Of a stretch of DNA of 64,000 bases, positions 9,346-19,406 are shown piece after piece. The number at the start of each line of letters is the position of its first letter. Within the stretch, counting starts at the first letter, position 1. The stretch covers positions 1,426,001 through 1,490,000 of the forward strand of contig NZ_CP081295.1 in the NCBI RefSeq assembly GCF_019711375.1, given 5' to 3'. The notes below the pieces were generated by a model that was not told where the DNA came from, did not search any database, and saw only the letters and a list, made by a program, of their open reading frames with translations. This DNA comes from Qipengyuania aurantiaca. Lineage in GTDB: Bacteria; Pseudomonadota; Alphaproteobacteria; Sphingomonadales; Sphingomonadaceae. The translations under genes were made by a program, and so were the position numbers.

Positions 9346-10084
9346 CGATGTAGTTGAGTGAGAGGTCGTCCGAGAGGTGCAGCCCCTTCATCGGCGAGAA
9401 GGCGATGCCCTTCGGCTCTCCCATGGACAGCCCCGCTGCCTCGAGCAGTTCGCCCAGTTCCTCGGGGGTGATGAAATCGTCCCAATGGTGCGTGCCCCTG
9501 GGGATCAGCCCGAAGCCCTCGGCCGCCCCGATCATCAGCGCACGGCTGCGGACGGTGCGGTTGGGGGTGGAGAGGACCATCAGGCCGCCGGGAGCAAGCC
9601 GCGCGGCCAGTTCATTCGCGAAGGCCTGCTTGTCGGCGACGTGCTCGATCACCTCCATCGCGGTGACGAGGTCGAATGTGCCGATGTCTTGCGCGGCCAG
9701 TTCGCCCGCCATGTAACGGATGTCGAGGCCCGACCTTTCCGCATGGATCGCGGCGGCGGCGGTGTTTTCCGGCGCGGCGTCGACGCCGGTCACATCGGCG
9801 CCGAGACGCGCCAGCGGTTCGCACAGCAGCCCCGCGCCGCAGCCGACGTCGAGAGCGGTCTTGCCCGCGAGCGGCTTTGCATCGCGCACATCGCCCGCCC
9901 AATGCAGGTCGATGGCGTCGCGCAGGAAGGAAAGGCGCACCGGGTTGAGCTTGTGCAACATGGCGCTGGAGCCCTTCGGGTCCCACCAGTCCGCCGCCAG
10001 CTTGCCGAAATGCGCGGCCTCGTCCGGCCGGATCGTTTGGCCGGTATAAGTATTGCTTTGACGGCTCGTGGTTGCATCGCTCAT
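9326..10084 (-). CDS. ubiG: Ubiquinone O-methyltransferase UbiG
   Basis: The 252-residue SAM-dependent methyltransferase performs both O-methylations in ubiquinone synthesis. It has the N-terminal FGKLAADWWDPKGSSAMLHK typical of UbiG, motif I (LDVGCGAGLLCEPLA), the acidic end of beta2 (VTGVDAAPEN), and the late SPMKGLHLSDDLSLNY segment. It diverges from lysC, whose start is 53 bases away, so the short interval must hold both promoters. Confidence 0.96.
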   Translation of the reverse strand: MSDATTSRQSNTYTGQTIRPDEAAHFGKLAADWWDPKGSSAMLHKLNPVRLSFLRDAIDLHWAGDVRDAKPLAGKTALDVGCGAGLLCEPLARLGADVTGVDAAPENTAAAAIHAERSGLDIRYMAGELAAQDIGTFDLVTAMEVIEHVADKQAFANELAARLAPGGLMVLSTPNRTVRSRALMIGAAEGFGLIPRGTHHWDDFITPEELGELLEAAGLSMGEPKGIAFSPMKGLHLSDDLSLNYIVTARAR

Positions 10085-10137
10085 TGCGCGTGGCTAGCAG
10101 CCTAGCCTCAGGCATTCCAGCACGGAGACTACCCCGC

Positions 10138-11418
10138 TTGGCCCGTATCGTGATGAAATTCGGCGGCACCTCCATGGCGGGGACGGAACGCATTCGCCGC
10201 GTCGCCAATATCGTGCGCAAGCAGGCGGCGGGCGGCAACGAAGTCGCGGTCGTCGTCAGCGCCATGGCGGGCGAGACCGACCGGCTGGTCAATTTCTGCC
10301 GCGAAGCGAACGCGCTTTACGATCCCGCCGAATATGATGTGGTGGTGGCAAGCGGCGAGCAGGTCACTTCGGGCCTCCTTGCGCTGACCCTGCAATCGCT
10401 GGGCGCGAAAGCGCGCAGCTGGCTCGGCTGGCAACTCCCGGTCCGCACCATCGAAGCGCACGCCAAGGCGCGCATTGCGGATATCGACGGCGATGAGCTT
10501 ACCGCCTCGATGGAAGCGGGAGAGATTGCGGTCATCCCCGGCTTCCAGGGCCTGTCCGACGACGGGCGTATCACGACACTGGGACGCGGAGGATCGGACA
10601 CCTCGGCGGTAGCCGTGGCGGCCGCGGTGGGCGCAGACCGCTGCGACATCTACACCGATGTCGACGGGGTCTACACGACCGACCCGCGCATCGTCGCCAA
10701 GGCGCGCAAGCTGAAGGCCGTGACCTACGAGGAAATGCTCGAACTGGCGAGCGTAGGGGCCAAGGTGCTGCAGACCCGCAGCGTGGGCCTTGCGATGAAG
10801 GAGGGCGTGCGCGTGCAGGTCCTCTCCAGTTTCGTGGGCGACGATGCTGTCCCCGCAGACGAGCTTCCGGGCACGATGATCGTGTCGGAAGAAGAAATGA
10901 ACGAATTGGTGGAGAAGGGCCTCGTGGAACGCCAGCACGTAACCGGCATCGCGCATGACAAGAACGAAGCGAAGGTGATCCTGACCCGCGTGCCCGACAA
11001 GCCGGGCGCGGTGGCGCATATCTTCGAACCGCTCGCCAAGGCTAGCATCAATGTCGACATGATCATCCAGAACGTCGGCCGCGACAAGGGCGAGACCGAC
11101 GTGACCTTCACCGTCCCGCAGGCCGACCTCGCCCGCGCGCAGGCGCTGCTTGAGGACAAGCGCGACGATATCGGCTACAACCGCCTCATCACCGACAGCA
11201 AGATCGCCAAGATCAGCGTTGTCGGCGTCGGCATGAAGAGCCATGCGGGCGTCGCCGCGACCATGTTCCAGGCGCTGGCCGATCGGGGGATCAATATTCA
11301 GGCCATCACTACGTCCGAAATCAAGGTCAGCGTCATGATCGACGAAGACGAGACCGAACTCGCGGTCCGCGTGCTCCACACGGCCTATGGCCTCGATGCC
11401 GCTGACGAGGCGGCCTAG
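10138..11418 (+). CDS. lysC: Aspartate kinase
   Basis: The 426-residue aspartokinase catalyses the first step to lysine, threonine and methionine. It starts LARIVMKFGGTSMAG (KFGGTS phosphate-binding motif) and has GRGGSDTSAVA and the IYTDVDGVYTTDPR segment, followed by two C-terminal ACT domains (ITGIAHDKNEAKVILTRVPD; KISVVGVGMKSHAGVAATMF) that give feedback control. TTG at 10138 is chosen because it makes the usual MARIVMKFGG start and has a GGAG site upstream; an in-frame ATG at 10072 lies inside ubiG. It is convergent with the next gene, overlapping by 4 bases. Confidence 0.95.
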   Translation: MARIVMKFGGTSMAGTERIRRVANIVRKQAAGGNEVAVVVSAMAGETDRLVNFCREANALYDPAEYDVVVASGEQVTSGLLALTLQSLGAKARSWLGWQLPVRTIEAHAKARIADIDGDELTASMEAGEIAVIPGFQGLSDDGRITTLGRGGSDTSAVAVAAAVGADRCDIYTDVDGVYTTDPRIVAKARKLKAVTYEEMLELASVGAKVLQTRSVGLAMKEGVRVQVLSSFVGDDAVPADELPGTMIVSEEEMNELVEKGLVERQHVTGIAHDKNEAKVILTRVPDKPGAVAHIFEPLAKASINVDMIIQNVGRDKGETDVTFTVPQADLARAQALLEDKRDDIGYNRLITDSKIAKISVVGVGMKSHAGVAATMFQALADRGINIQAITTSEIKVSVMIDEDETELAVRVLHTAYGLDAADEAA

Positions 11419-12389
11419 TCCTCGGCCATGACCGCGCAATTTCGGCCGGCGTCTTTTGCGCGATAGAGCAACTGGTCGCAGCGCGAGAGCCAGACGTCCG
11501 GATAGGCCATCTCGGCTGCGTGTTGCGCCACGCCGAAACTGGCGGTGACCTTGAGTCCCGGATCGCCGATCGACGCAGCCTTGATCGCTTTGCGCAGCCG
11601 CTCGACGATGCCGAAGGCGTCCTGTGCCGATGTCTCCGTCATGAGGATCGCGAACTCCTCGCCTCCTACCCGCGCCAGAAGATCGCCTTCGCGCAGCCCC
11701 TCCTGGCAAAGGCTGGACACGATGCGCAGGACCTGGTCCCCGGCGGGGTGGCCGTAGGTATCGTTGATCCGCTTGAAGTGGTCGATGTCGAACAGGCACA
11801 GCGTGGAAGGCCTGCCGCTGCGCCCGACGCGCGCGATTTCCTTCTCCAGCGCTGCGAGGAATGACCGCCGTGCCATGGTGCCGGTCAGAAAATCGGTCTG
11901 CGCCATCCGCCGCATTTCGAGCCAGTCGACAACCAGCAGCGCAAACTCGCTGAGTATGTCGATTTGCTCGGGCGTGAATTCGCGCGGAGAGTGGTCCATC
12001 GCGCACAGCGCCCCAAGCGCGTAACCGTCTTCGTTGAGCAACGGTATTCCAAGGTAAGCCTGGATCGGGTTGGTATCGGTGACACACGGCAGGTGGGCGA
12101 AACGCGCATCGGCGGCCAGATCCGGCACGACCAGCGGATCGCTGTTCCGGATGGTATGATCGCAGACCGAAACGCTCCGCTCGGTTTCCGCTAGCGAGAG
12201 CCCGCGCCGCGCCTTGAACCACTGGCGGTCGCGGTCGACAAAGGTCACGGTGGCCATGGGCACGCCGATCAGCTTCTGGACCAGGCGGACGATCCGCTCG
12301 AATGGCTGTTCGGGCGCCGTGTCGAGCACGTCGTATTCGTGAAGGGCGGCCAGCCGCGCGTCCTCGTCGCGGATCGGTTCAGTGGTCAT
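11415..12389 (-). CDS. GAF-domain diguanylate cyclase
   Basis: The ~324-residue protein has an N-terminal GAF domain ([55 protein letters not shown]) and a C-terminal GGDEF domain ([33 protein letters not shown]) with the active-site variant GGEEF, which is functional in known cyclases. It is expected to make cyclic di-GMP in response to a GAF-sensed signal. ATG at 12389 (MTTEP) is preferred to an upstream TTG at 12416. No I-site RxxD is obvious. Confidence 0.92.
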   Translation of the reverse strand: MTTEPIRDEDARLAALHEYDVLDTAPEQPFERIVRLVQKLIGVPMATVTFVDRDRQWFKARRGLSLAETERSVSVCDHTIRNSDPLVVPDLAADARFAHLPCVTDTNPIQAYLGIPLLNEDGYALGALCAMDHSPREFTPEQIDILSEFALLVVDWLEMRRMAQTDFLTGTMARRSFLAALEKEIARVGRSGRPSTLCLFDIDHFKRINDTYGHPAGDQVLRIVSSLCQEGLREGDLLARVGGEEFAILMTETSAQDAFGIVERLRKAIKAASIGDPGLKVTASFGVAQHAAEMAYPDVWLSRCDQLLYRAKDAGRNCAVMAED

Positions 12390-12514
12390 TTTCGAGCGAT
12401 TCCGAAGGGGTAACAAGGCGATTTACCACAATTGGCATGCTGCGACATGCGGAAAGCGGTTGGCATGCCACGTCCTGTCTGCAATCGCTTTTCGCAGATA
12501 TTTCAGGAGGCGAA

Positions 12515-13678
12515 ATGGCGTTCACAGCAAAAATCCTGCTGCTGGGTTCGGGTGAACTGGGGCGCGAATTCGTGATCTCGGCCAAGCGGCTTGGGGCCTA
12601 TGTCGTGGCCTGCGATAGCTATGACGACGCGCCGGCGATGCAGTTGGCGGATACGCGCGAAGTTTTCTCCATGCTCGATGGCGAGCGGCTGCGCGAAGCG
12701 GTCGAGGCGCACCGGCCCGATTACATCGTCCCCGAGATCGAGGCGATCCGCACCTCCGTCCTTGCCGAGCTGGAAGAGGAAGGCCTCACCGTCGTCCCCT
12801 CGGCACGCGCGGCGCAGCTGACTATGAACCGCGACGCGATCCGCGACCTTGCGGCGAACGAGCTGGGGCTGGTGACGTCGAAATACCGCTACGCCAAGAA
12901 CCTCGACGAAGTGCGCGCGGCGGCCGAGCACACGGGCTTTCCCTGCGTCATCAAGCCGGTCATGTCCTCCAGCGGCAAGGGCCAGAGCACGGTGCGCGAG
13001 GAAGCGAAACTGGAAGAGGCGTGGGACTATGCCTGCGCCAACATGCGCGGCGACCGGCAGCGCGTCATCGTCGAGCAGTTCGTCGATTTCGATTACGAGA
13101 TCACGCTGCTGACCGTGCGCCACGCAGGCGGCGTGACCTTCTGTCCGCCCATCGGCCACCGGCAGGAACGCGGTGATTACCAGGAAAGCTGGCAGCCGAC
13201 CGCGATGACCGACGCGGCTATCGCCAAGGCGCAGGACATGGCGCGCAAAGTTGTCGACGATCTCGGCGGCTACGGCCTCTTCGGCGTGGAGTTTTTCGTG
13301 AAGGGCGAAGAGGTCATCTTCTCCGAACTTTCGCCGCGACCGCACGATACCGGCATGGTGACGCTGGTCAGCCAGAACCTGACCGAGTTCGACCTCCACG
13401 CGCGCGCAGTGCTGGGCCTGCCCGTGCCTTTCGAACTGCGCGCACGTCCCTCAGCCAGCGCGGTCATCCTGGCTGAGCGGGACAGCGCGGAGCTGTCCTA
13501 CGAAGGACTCGCCGATGCGCTGGGCGGACCGGGCACGGATCTGCGCATCTTCGCCAAGCCCACGAGCCGTCCCTATCGCCGCATGGGCGTGGCGCTGGCA
13601 ACGGCGGGCGACACCGACGAAGCGCGCCGCAAGGCCCGCGACGCGGCGCACAAGGTCCGGATCGTTTACGGAGACTAG
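12515..13678 (+). CDS. purT: Formate-dependent phosphoribosylglycinamide formyltransferase PurT
   Basis: The 387-residue ATP-grasp enzyme uses formate and ATP to formylate glycinamide ribonucleotide in purine synthesis. The N-terminus has [20 protein letters not shown], followed by VPEIEAIRT, the ATP-grasp segments ([34 protein letters not shown]) and the C-terminal [17 protein letters not shown] at 12515 has a clear CAGGAGG site. Together with purU downstream, which releases formate from 10-formyl-THF, the window holds a complete formate-to-purine route. Confidence 0.96.
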   Translation: MAFTAKILLLGSGELGREFVISAKRLGAYVVACDSYDDAPAMQLADTREVFSMLDGERLREAVEAHRPDYIVPEIEAIRTSVLAELEEEGLTVVPSARAAQLTMNRDAIRDLAANELGLVTSKYRYAKNLDEVRAAAEHTGFPCVIKPVMSSSGKGQSTVREEAKLEEAWDYACANMRGDRQRVIVEQFVDFDYEITLLTVRHAGGVTFCPPIGHRQERGDYQESWQPTAMTDAAIAKAQDMARKVVDDLGGYGLFGVEFFVKGEEVIFSELSPRPHDTGMVTLVSQNLTEFDLHARAVLGLPVPFELRARPSASAVILAERDSAELSYEGLADALGGPGTDLRIFAKPTSRPYRRMGVALATAGDTDEARRKARDAAHKVRIVYGD

Positions 13679-15489
13679 CCGAAGAAATTGTCGATCGCGA
13701 CGCAGGTCGCAAGACCCACCACGATGTTCATCGGCAGGCCGATTTTCAGGAAGTCCGCGAAACGGTAATTGGCCGAGCCATAGACCAGCGTGTTGGTCTG
13801 GTAGCCGATGGGCGTCGCGAAACTGGCGCTCGCCCCGAACATCACCGCCACCACCATCTCGCGCGGGTCGGCGCCGGTCACTTGCGCCAGCCCGATGGCG
13901 ATGGGCGTGAGGATTACAGCGACCGCGTTATTGGTCACGCTTTCGGTCAGCACGCTGGCCAGCGCGTAGACAGCCAAAAGCATTAGCAGCGGGGAAGCGT
14001 TGGCGAACGCGGGCTGTGCCCAGTCGACCAGCAGTTCGACCGTGCCGGCGTTATCGAGCCCGACACCGAAGGCCAGCATGCCGAAGATCAGCACCAATGT
14101 GTTGCCGTCGATGGCGCTCCACGCTTCTTCCGGCTCGAGACAGCGGGTCAGCAGGACGAAGCCTGCGCCGAGCAGCGCCAGCGCCTGGATCGGGAGGTTG
14201 AAGACAGCTGCGAGAACCACCACGCCCACCAGCGTGCCGATAGCCACAGGTGCCCGGCGGCGGCGGAAGGCTTTGGTCGGTGCCTGGCTGACCGTGCCCA
14301 GACCGGCGTTGGAATTGAGCGCCTGCGCCGCGTCGGTTCCGGCCGCGATCAGCAACCGGTCGCCTGCGCGGACCCGGACCTCGGCAAGCTCCGGCCCCGC
14401 GATATGGCGGGGGCGGGAGAGGCCGAGCACGCGCACTTTCAGCTTGGACAGCATGGGTATTTCCGCAAGCCGCCGTCCGATCACGGGATGCGAGGAGGAG
14501 ACGACAGCCTCCACCAGCGCAAGGTCGCGCGGCCTGCCAGGGCCTGCCGTCTCGACGCCGCCGCCGACCCCGGTGAGGCCGGTGCGAAAGTCGAAGGCCT
14601 CGGCCAACGAAGCGAGCTCGGCGGGGCTGGCGCTGACCACCAATTGATCGCCGGCGGCCAGCTTATGCTTGCTGATATCGTTGCGCGCGATGCCTCCGCC
14701 GCGTTTGACGCCCACAATGCGCACACCCGGCCTGCGGGCCAGCGCGATATTGCCGATTGCCTGGCCTACCAAGGGGCTCGTCTGCATCACGACGAGGTGG
14801 GAGAGGTAGACATCGCTCTCGGTCTCATCTTCGTCGAGCGCGCGGGGAGGGCGATCGGGCAGCAATCGCGGGCCAAGGAGGACTAGGTAGAGGAGGCCGG
14901 CCGCTGCGGCCGCAAGTCCTACTCCGGTGATCTCGAACATCCCGAAAGGTGCGAGGCCCTTTTCCTGCGCCACGCCGTCCACCAGCAGGTTGGTCGAGGT
15001 GCCGATCAGCGTCAGCGTGCCGCCGAGGATTGTGAGGTAGGACAACGGAATCAGAAGTTTCGTCGCCGCAATGCCGAGCGCCTTGGACAGGCGCTTCACG
15101 ATCGGAATCATCACCAGCACCACCGGCGTGTTGTTCATGAAGGCTGAGGCCGCCATCGTGCCGATCCCGATTTCGGCCACTGCGAGCCGGGGTTTGCGCC
15201 GGGTGCGCCGGATGATCCAGCCCGAAATTTCCTCGAGCGTGCCGGTCCGCAAAAGCGCGCCCGACAGCACGAACATGGCGGCGATGGTGATCGGTGCGCT
15301 GTTGGAAAAGACGCCGAGCAGTTCGTCGGTCGAAAGGAAGCCGAGGAGGTACATGGCAAGTCCGCCCACCGCGGCGAGGACCACCGGGGGCAGACGTTCG
15401 AGCATGAAGCCGACGAACAGTATGACGAGGAGCGCCAACCCGATATGCGGGTTATAGGCGGCAAGCGAATCGGGCAGCAGAGCTGGCAT
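13675..15489 (-). CDS. SLC13/CitT-type permease with two RCK_C (TrkA-C) domains
   Basis: The ~604-residue protein has two hydrophobic halves of the divalent anion:Na+ symporter type (SLC13 signature-like [12 protein letters not shown] in the first half and [16 protein letters not shown] in the second) with a soluble insert of two TrkA-C domains (about residues 200-370). Such proteins transport anions such as sulfate or dicarboxylates; the RCK_C pair probably senses a ligand. The substrate cannot be read from sequence. ATG at 15489 is chosen because the longer frame upstream adds 65 arginine-rich, non-membrane residues. Confidence 0.9.
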   Translation of the reverse strand: MPALLPDSLAAYNPHIGLALLVILFVGFMLERLPPVVLAAVGGLAMYLLGFLSTDELLGVFSNSAPITIAAMFVLSGALLRTGTLEEISGWIIRRTRRKPRLAVAEIGIGTMAASAFMNNTPVVLVMIPIVKRLSKALGIAATKLLIPLSYLTILGGTLTLIGTSTNLLVDGVAQEKGLAPFGMFEITGVGLAAAAAGLLYLVLLGPRLLPDRPPRALDEDETESDVYLSHLVVMQTSPLVGQAIGNIALARRPGVRIVGVKRGGGIARNDISKHKLAAGDQLVVSASPAELASLAEAFDFRTGLTGVGGGVETAGPGRPRDLALVEAVVSSSHPVIGRRLAEIPMLSKLKVRVLGLSRPRHIAGPELAEVRVRAGDRLLIAAGTDAAQALNSNAGLGTVSQAPTKAFRRRRAPVAIGTLVGVVVLAAVFNLPIQALALLGAGFVLLTRCLEPEEAWSAIDGNTLVLIFGMLAFGVGLDNAGTVELLVDWAQPAFANASPLLMLLAVYALASVLTESVTNNAVAVILTPIAIGLAQVTGADPREMVVAVMFGASASFATPIGYQTNTLVYGSANYRFADFLKIGLPMNIVVGLATCVAIDNFFG

Positions 15490-15613
15490 TTCCCGCCGAC
15501 AGCTATCTGAAATCGCTGGCTTGCATAGCGAATTCGCGCGTCGCGCGCGTCCGGCTCGGCATGCGATTGCCAACGTGCAGGTCGATCCGTGGCTGCCCGT
15601 AACCCCGGTCCGA

Positions 15614-15886
15614 ATGCCCAAGAACAACGGCACCGAGGAATTTACCCGGAAACAGATCGAGGTTGTGGGCGTTCTGGACCGCAAGGAAATCGTGTTGGAA
15701 GAAGCACTGCTCCAGATCGAACATTATTGGGCTGGTGCCCTGCGCCGCGCCGTGATCGATGGCGATGACGAGAATGGCAGCCTGATGGCCGGCCAGTTGG
15801 TCGGCATGCTCAAGGTGGAAGAGCCGGTGGCGGACATCATGGAAAAGCTGATGACCCCGAGCGAGGAAGCGCTTACGCGCCGCTAG
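15614..15886 (+). CDS. Conserved-looking hypothetical protein
   Basis: The 90-residue acidic protein (starting MPKNNGTEEFTRKQIEVVG) appears mostly helical, with QLVGMLKVEEPVADIMEKLM near the end. No family is recognised. It diverges from the permease gene and runs into the next small gene after 2 bases, so the two are probably co-transcribed. The start could be further upstream (15521), but the added residues look non-coding. Confidence 0.6.
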   Translation: MPKNNGTEEFTRKQIEVVGVLDRKEIVLEEALLQIEHYWAGALRRAVIDGDDENGSLMAGQLVGMLKVEEPVADIMEKLMTPSEEALTRR

Positions 15887-15888
15887 GC

Positions 15889-16215
15889 ATGGCGATCCAC
15901 CGGCTCGATCTCGATGTCGCGATCTATCGCGACCGCGTCCAGGTGACGCACGCAGCAACCGAGACCTTCGTCGACCAGCGCGCCGAATACCCGTTCTCGA
16001 CCGCGCGTTCGGTGGTCGGCCACGCGCGGTACCTTGAAGACACGATGGTCCGTGCGATCCGCCAGATCATCAAGGAAGGCGGCTTTTCGCTCCGCGACCC
16101 CATTGCACGGGTCGTGCGCTGCGACGGGCCGCTTGCCGAGGACGAGCGCGTGATTGTCGAATACGCCCTGCGCGAGACCGGGATGAAGGAAGTCCTTTTC
16201 GAACTCGACGAGTGA
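15889..16215 (+). CDS. Hypothetical protein, probable operon partner of the preceding gene
   Basis: The 108-residue protein (MAIHRLDLDVAIYRDRVQV...) has no membrane segment or known motif. It has a beta-rich N-terminus and a charged helix (ARYLEDTMVRAIRQIIKEGG), and ends ETGMKEVLFELDE. It follows the previous stop by 2 bases and precedes purU by 74 bases. Function unknown. Confidence 0.65.
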   Translation: MAIHRLDLDVAIYRDRVQVTHAATETFVDQRAEYPFSTARSVVGHARYLEDTMVRAIRQIIKEGGFSLRDPIARVVRCDGPLAEDERVIVEYALRETGMKEVLFELDE

Positions 16216-16289
16216 AAAACGCCCGCTTTGTTGCGCCCTAGAAGCCGTGCGCTTGCATCGGGCCGTTACCTTGGCGCATCACAGCTTCC

Positions 16290-17144
16290 ATGGCCGAACC
16301 GCTCGTCCTGACCCTCTCCTGCCCCGACCAGCCGGGGATCACGGCCAACGTGACCGGCCTACTGTTCAAGGCGGGTGGCAACATTCTCGAAGCGCAGCAA
16401 TTCAACGACCGCACGAGCGACCGCTTCTTCATGCGGGTCGAATTCGATCCGGGCGAAGCACCGGTCGAGGGGATCTATCGCGCGTTCTCGCAATTGGCGA
16501 AAACCTTCGACATGCAGGGGAAGATCGCCCAGCGCGACCGGCCGCGCAAGGTGCTGATCATGGTGTCGAAGTTCGACCATTGCCTTGCCGACCTCATTTA
16601 CCGCTGGCGGATCGGGGAAATGCCGATGGAGCCGGTCGCCGTGGTCTCCAACCATCCGCGCGAGGCTATTACCCACACGCTGCTGGCAGACCTGCCCTTC
16701 CATCACCTGCCCGTGACGCGAGAGACCAAGCCGGAGCAGGAGGCGAAGGTGCGCGAACTGGTCGAGGAGACGGGTGCCGAACTCGTGGTCCTCGCCCGTT
16801 ACATGCAGATCCTGTCGGACGAGCAGGCCGAGTTTCTCGCCGGGCGGTGCATCAATATCCATCACTCCTTCCTGCCCGGCTTCAAGGGCGCCAAGCCCTA
16901 TCACCAGGCCTACGAGCGCGGGGTGAAGATGATCGGCGCGAGCGCGCATTACGTGACCGCCGATCTCGACGAAGGGCCGATCATCCACCAGGCGGTGGAG
17001 CCGATCAGCCATGCGGACAGCCCGGAAGAACTCGTCCGCAAGGGACGCGAGATCGAGAGCCGCGTGCTGGCCGAAGCCGTGCGCCTTCACCTCGAAGAGC
17101 GCGTTCTCCTCAACGGCCAGCGCACGGTCGTCTTCCGCAGCTGA
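16290..17144 (+). CDS. purU: Formyltetrahydrofolate deformylase PurU
   Basis: The 284-residue enzyme hydrolyses 10-formyl-THF to THF and formate, which feeds PurT. It has an N-terminal ACT domain (LTLSCPDQPGITANVTGLL) and a formyltransferase-like catalytic domain with ARYMQILSDE, the HHSFLPGFKGAKPYHQA segment (with its catalytic His) and SAHYVTADLDEGPIIHQ (catalytic Asp). Start ATG at 16290; the ribosome site is weak. It abuts the convergent dehydrogenase gene with no gap. Confidence 0.95.
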   Translation: MAEPLVLTLSCPDQPGITANVTGLLFKAGGNILEAQQFNDRTSDRFFMRVEFDPGEAPVEGIYRAFSQLAKTFDMQGKIAQRDRPRKVLIMVSKFDHCLADLIYRWRIGEMPMEPVAVVSNHPREAITHTLLADLPFHHLPVTRETKPEQEAKVRELVEETGAELVVLARYMQILSDEQAEFLAGRCINIHHSFLPGFKGAKPYHQAYERGVKMIGASAHYVTADLDEGPIIHQAVEPISHADSPEELVRKGREIESRVLAEAVRLHLEERVLLNGQRTVVFRS

Positions 17145-19301
17145 TCAGCGCTGCGAGAGCCGCGTCTTGGCACGCTCCGTCTCCATTGCCTTGTCCTCGT
17201 TGGCGCGCTTGATGACATAGGCGCGGATGGCTTCGATTTCTTCTTCGGAAAGCGATTGCGAGAAACCCGCCATGCCGTTGTCCTTCAGCGCGCCGCCATG
17301 AACGATCTGGAGCCATGCGCTCGGGTTTTCGAGCGCGCCCGAGCGGCGCAGGTCGGGCAGCTCGGTCGATCCGACCGCGCCTGGGGCATGGCAGACTGCG
17401 CAGTATCGCGCGTATTTCTGCCGCCCGAGTTCGACGGTGGCCGCGCTGGCACGCAGCGGCGGCGGGTCGAGCGGGGCGAGGTCGAAATCGGGCTCGGCCG
17501 GCAGCCCCGCCGTGCCGCCCAGCTTGAAGACGAGCAGGCGGCTGATGTTGCGCACCGGGCGCATATTGTCGATCAGCTCGCCGTCGACCGAAAGCGCGAA
17601 GGCGCCGCCCCATCCGGCCAGAACGGCGATATATTGCTCGCCTTTGACCGTGTAGGTGACGGGCGGGGCGACGATGCCGGTCTGGGCGGGGAAGCTCCAG
17701 AGCTTGCTGCCGTTAGCCGCGTCATAGGCGCTGAACTCGCTGCCCGAATTGCCTTGGAAAACGAGGCCGCCTCCGGTGGCCAGCAGGCCGCCGTTCCACG
17801 GCCCGGGGTGTTCGATTTCCCAGCGCGGCTCTTGCGCCACGGGGTCCCATGCGACGAGCTTGCCCTTGATCGTGCCCTGCACCTCGCGGCGGATGCCGAG
17901 ATCGGGCGGCAGGTCGCCTGCGCCAAGGTCGAAGCCGACGTTGAAGCCGCGCGCCCGGTCGGGCTTCCAGTTCGCTTCGGGCGCATAGAGCATCGCCGCT
18001 TCGAAAGCCGGGATGTAGACGAGGTTTTCGCCCGGATGGTACGCCATCGGGTGCCAGTTATGGCCGCCCAGCGGGCCGGGCATGACGATCGCGGGCTGGC
18101 CGGTGATGTCGATCCGCGTCTCGGGATTCATCTGCGGCCTGCCGTCCTCGCTCATGCCGGTCGACCAGTTGAGCGGGATGTAGGGCTCGGCGGAAAGGAA
18201 CTCGCCCGTCGCGCGGTCGAGCACATAGAAATAGCCGTTCTTGGGTGCCTGCATCAGCACCTGTCGTGTCCGCCCGTCGATCTCCATGTCGGCGAGGATG
18301 ATGTGCTGCGTGGCGGTGTAGTCCCAGGTCTCGCCCGGCGTGGTCTGGTAGTGCCAGACATACTCGCCCGTGTCGGGGCGGATCGCGACGATGCTGGAGA
18401 GGTAGAGGTTGTCGCCTTCGCCTTTGCCATCGGCTCCCGGGCTGCGATAAGCGCGGTTCCATGGCGACCCATTGCCAACGCCGAAGTAAAGCAGGTCGAG
18501 TTCGGGATCGTAGGCCATCGAATCCCAGACCGTACCGCCGCCGCCGATACCGCTTTCGGACGTCAGGACATCGCCGCTCCACGTGCCGGCAGCCGCCTTG
18601 AGGTATTCGGGCGCGTCTTCGCCCTCGTCACCCGGCACGGTGTAGAAGCGCCAGAGCTCGTCGCCGCTGGCCGCGTCATAGGCGGCGATATAGCCGCGCA
18701 CGCCGAATTCGGCCCCGCCGTTGCCGATCAGAACCTTGCCGTCGATCACGCGCGGCGCGCCGGTTATGGTGTAGCTTTTCGACTGGTCGACGGTGACTTT
18801 TTCCCATTCGACCGCGCCCGTCTCCCGGTCGAGCGCGACCAGGCGTCCGTCGAGCGTGCCGAGGAAGAGCGTGTCGCCCCACGCGGCAAGGCCGCGGTTC
18901 ACCACGTCGCAGCAGGCTTTCACCCCCGTTTCGCCGGGGACCTCAGGGTCGTAGCTCCACAGCGCTTCGCCCGTCGCCGCGTCGAAGGCGAAGACCTTGC
19001 TCCAGGCGCTGGTGACATAGAGCTTGCCGTCCATCACCAGCGGCGTGGCCTCCTGCCCGCGCGCTGTGTCCATGTCGGCAAACCATGTGAGGCCAAGGCC
19101 GGACACGGTCTCGCGGTTCAACTGGTCGAGCGGGGAATAGCGCTGTTCGGAATAGGTTCGCCCATGACTGATCCAGTTGGCGCTGTCCTGGTCGGCGTTG
19201 ACCAGCCGCATGGCGTCGATGCCGCCTTCGGGATCCTCGCCGGCAGTCCCGCAAGCACTCAGCATCAGCGCGGCTGCTAGCGCCATTCCACGAACACCCA
19301 T
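17145..19301 (-). CDS. PQQ-dependent alcohol dehydrogenase with C-terminal cytochrome c (type II quinohemoprotein)
   Basis: The 718-residue protein combines an eight-bladed PQQ domain with a C-terminal c-type haem domain (CAVCH near residue 635, axial Met likely in NGMAGF). It has the vicinal disulfide CC (130-131), the catalytic Asp327 in GETWDYT, and repeated W-docking motifs. The position two residues after Asp327 is Thr, not Asp, which points to a calcium rather than a lanthanide enzyme. The signal peptide ends LSAC (Cys17), so it may be a lipoprotein. It oxidises alcohols in the periplasm; the exact substrate is unknown. Confidence 0.93.
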   Translation of the reverse strand: MGVRGMALAAALMLSACGTAGEDPEGGIDAMRLVNADQDSANWISHGRTYSEQRYSPLDQLNRETVSGLGLTWFADMDTARGQEATPLVMDGKLYVTSAWSKVFAFDAATGEALWSYDPEVPGETGVKACCDVVNRGLAAWGDTLFLGTLDGRLVALDRETGAVEWEKVTVDQSKSYTITGAPRVIDGKVLIGNGGAEFGVRGYIAAYDAASGDELWRFYTVPGDEGEDAPEYLKAAAGTWSGDVLTSESGIGGGGTVWDSMAYDPELDLLYFGVGNGSPWNRAYRSPGADGKGEGDNLYLSSIVAIRPDTGEYVWHYQTTPGETWDYTATQHIILADMEIDGRTRQVLMQAPKNGYFYVLDRATGEFLSAEPYIPLNWSTGMSEDGRPQMNPETRIDITGQPAIVMPGPLGGHNWHPMAYHPGENLVYIPAFEAAMLYAPEANWKPDRARGFNVGFDLGAGDLPPDLGIRREVQGTIKGKLVAWDPVAQEPRWEIEHPGPWNGGLLATGGGLVFQGNSGSEFSAYDAANGSKLWSFPAQTGIVAPPVTYTVKGEQYIAVLAGWGGAFALSVDGELIDNMRPVRNISRLLVFKLGGTAGLPAEPDFDLAPLDPPPLRASAATVELGRQKYARYCAVCHAPGAVGSTELPDLRRSGALENPSAWLQIVHGGALKDNGMAGFSQSLSEEEIEAIRAYVIKRANEDKAMETERAKTRLSQR

Positions 19302-19406
19302 CGTACTCTCCCCAATCGCGCCCGATGAAACCTATCCTGCCTCCCGAACGTATGCTTGTCCATGGGGCCGCTTGTGGCTGCCGCGCGCGAATTGGGGAGA
19401 GACGAC

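Noticed and set aside
10129..12222. Minus-strand open frame (697 codons) across lysC and the GGDEF gene
   Set aside because: It covers lysC antisense and an out-of-frame reading of the GGDEF gene; both real genes are clear.
17256..19280. Long plus-strand open frame (674 codons) opposite the PQQ dehydrogenase
   Set aside because: Antisense shadow of a clear quinoprotein gene with motifs in the right order; the translation is Arg/Gly/Val-rich without domains.
17145..19301. Lanthanide-type (XoxF-like) methanol dehydrogenase
   Set aside because: The residue two after the catalytic Asp is Thr instead of the Asp diagnostic of lanthanide enzymes, and a fused cytochrome domain points to type II quinohemoprotein dehydrogenases.
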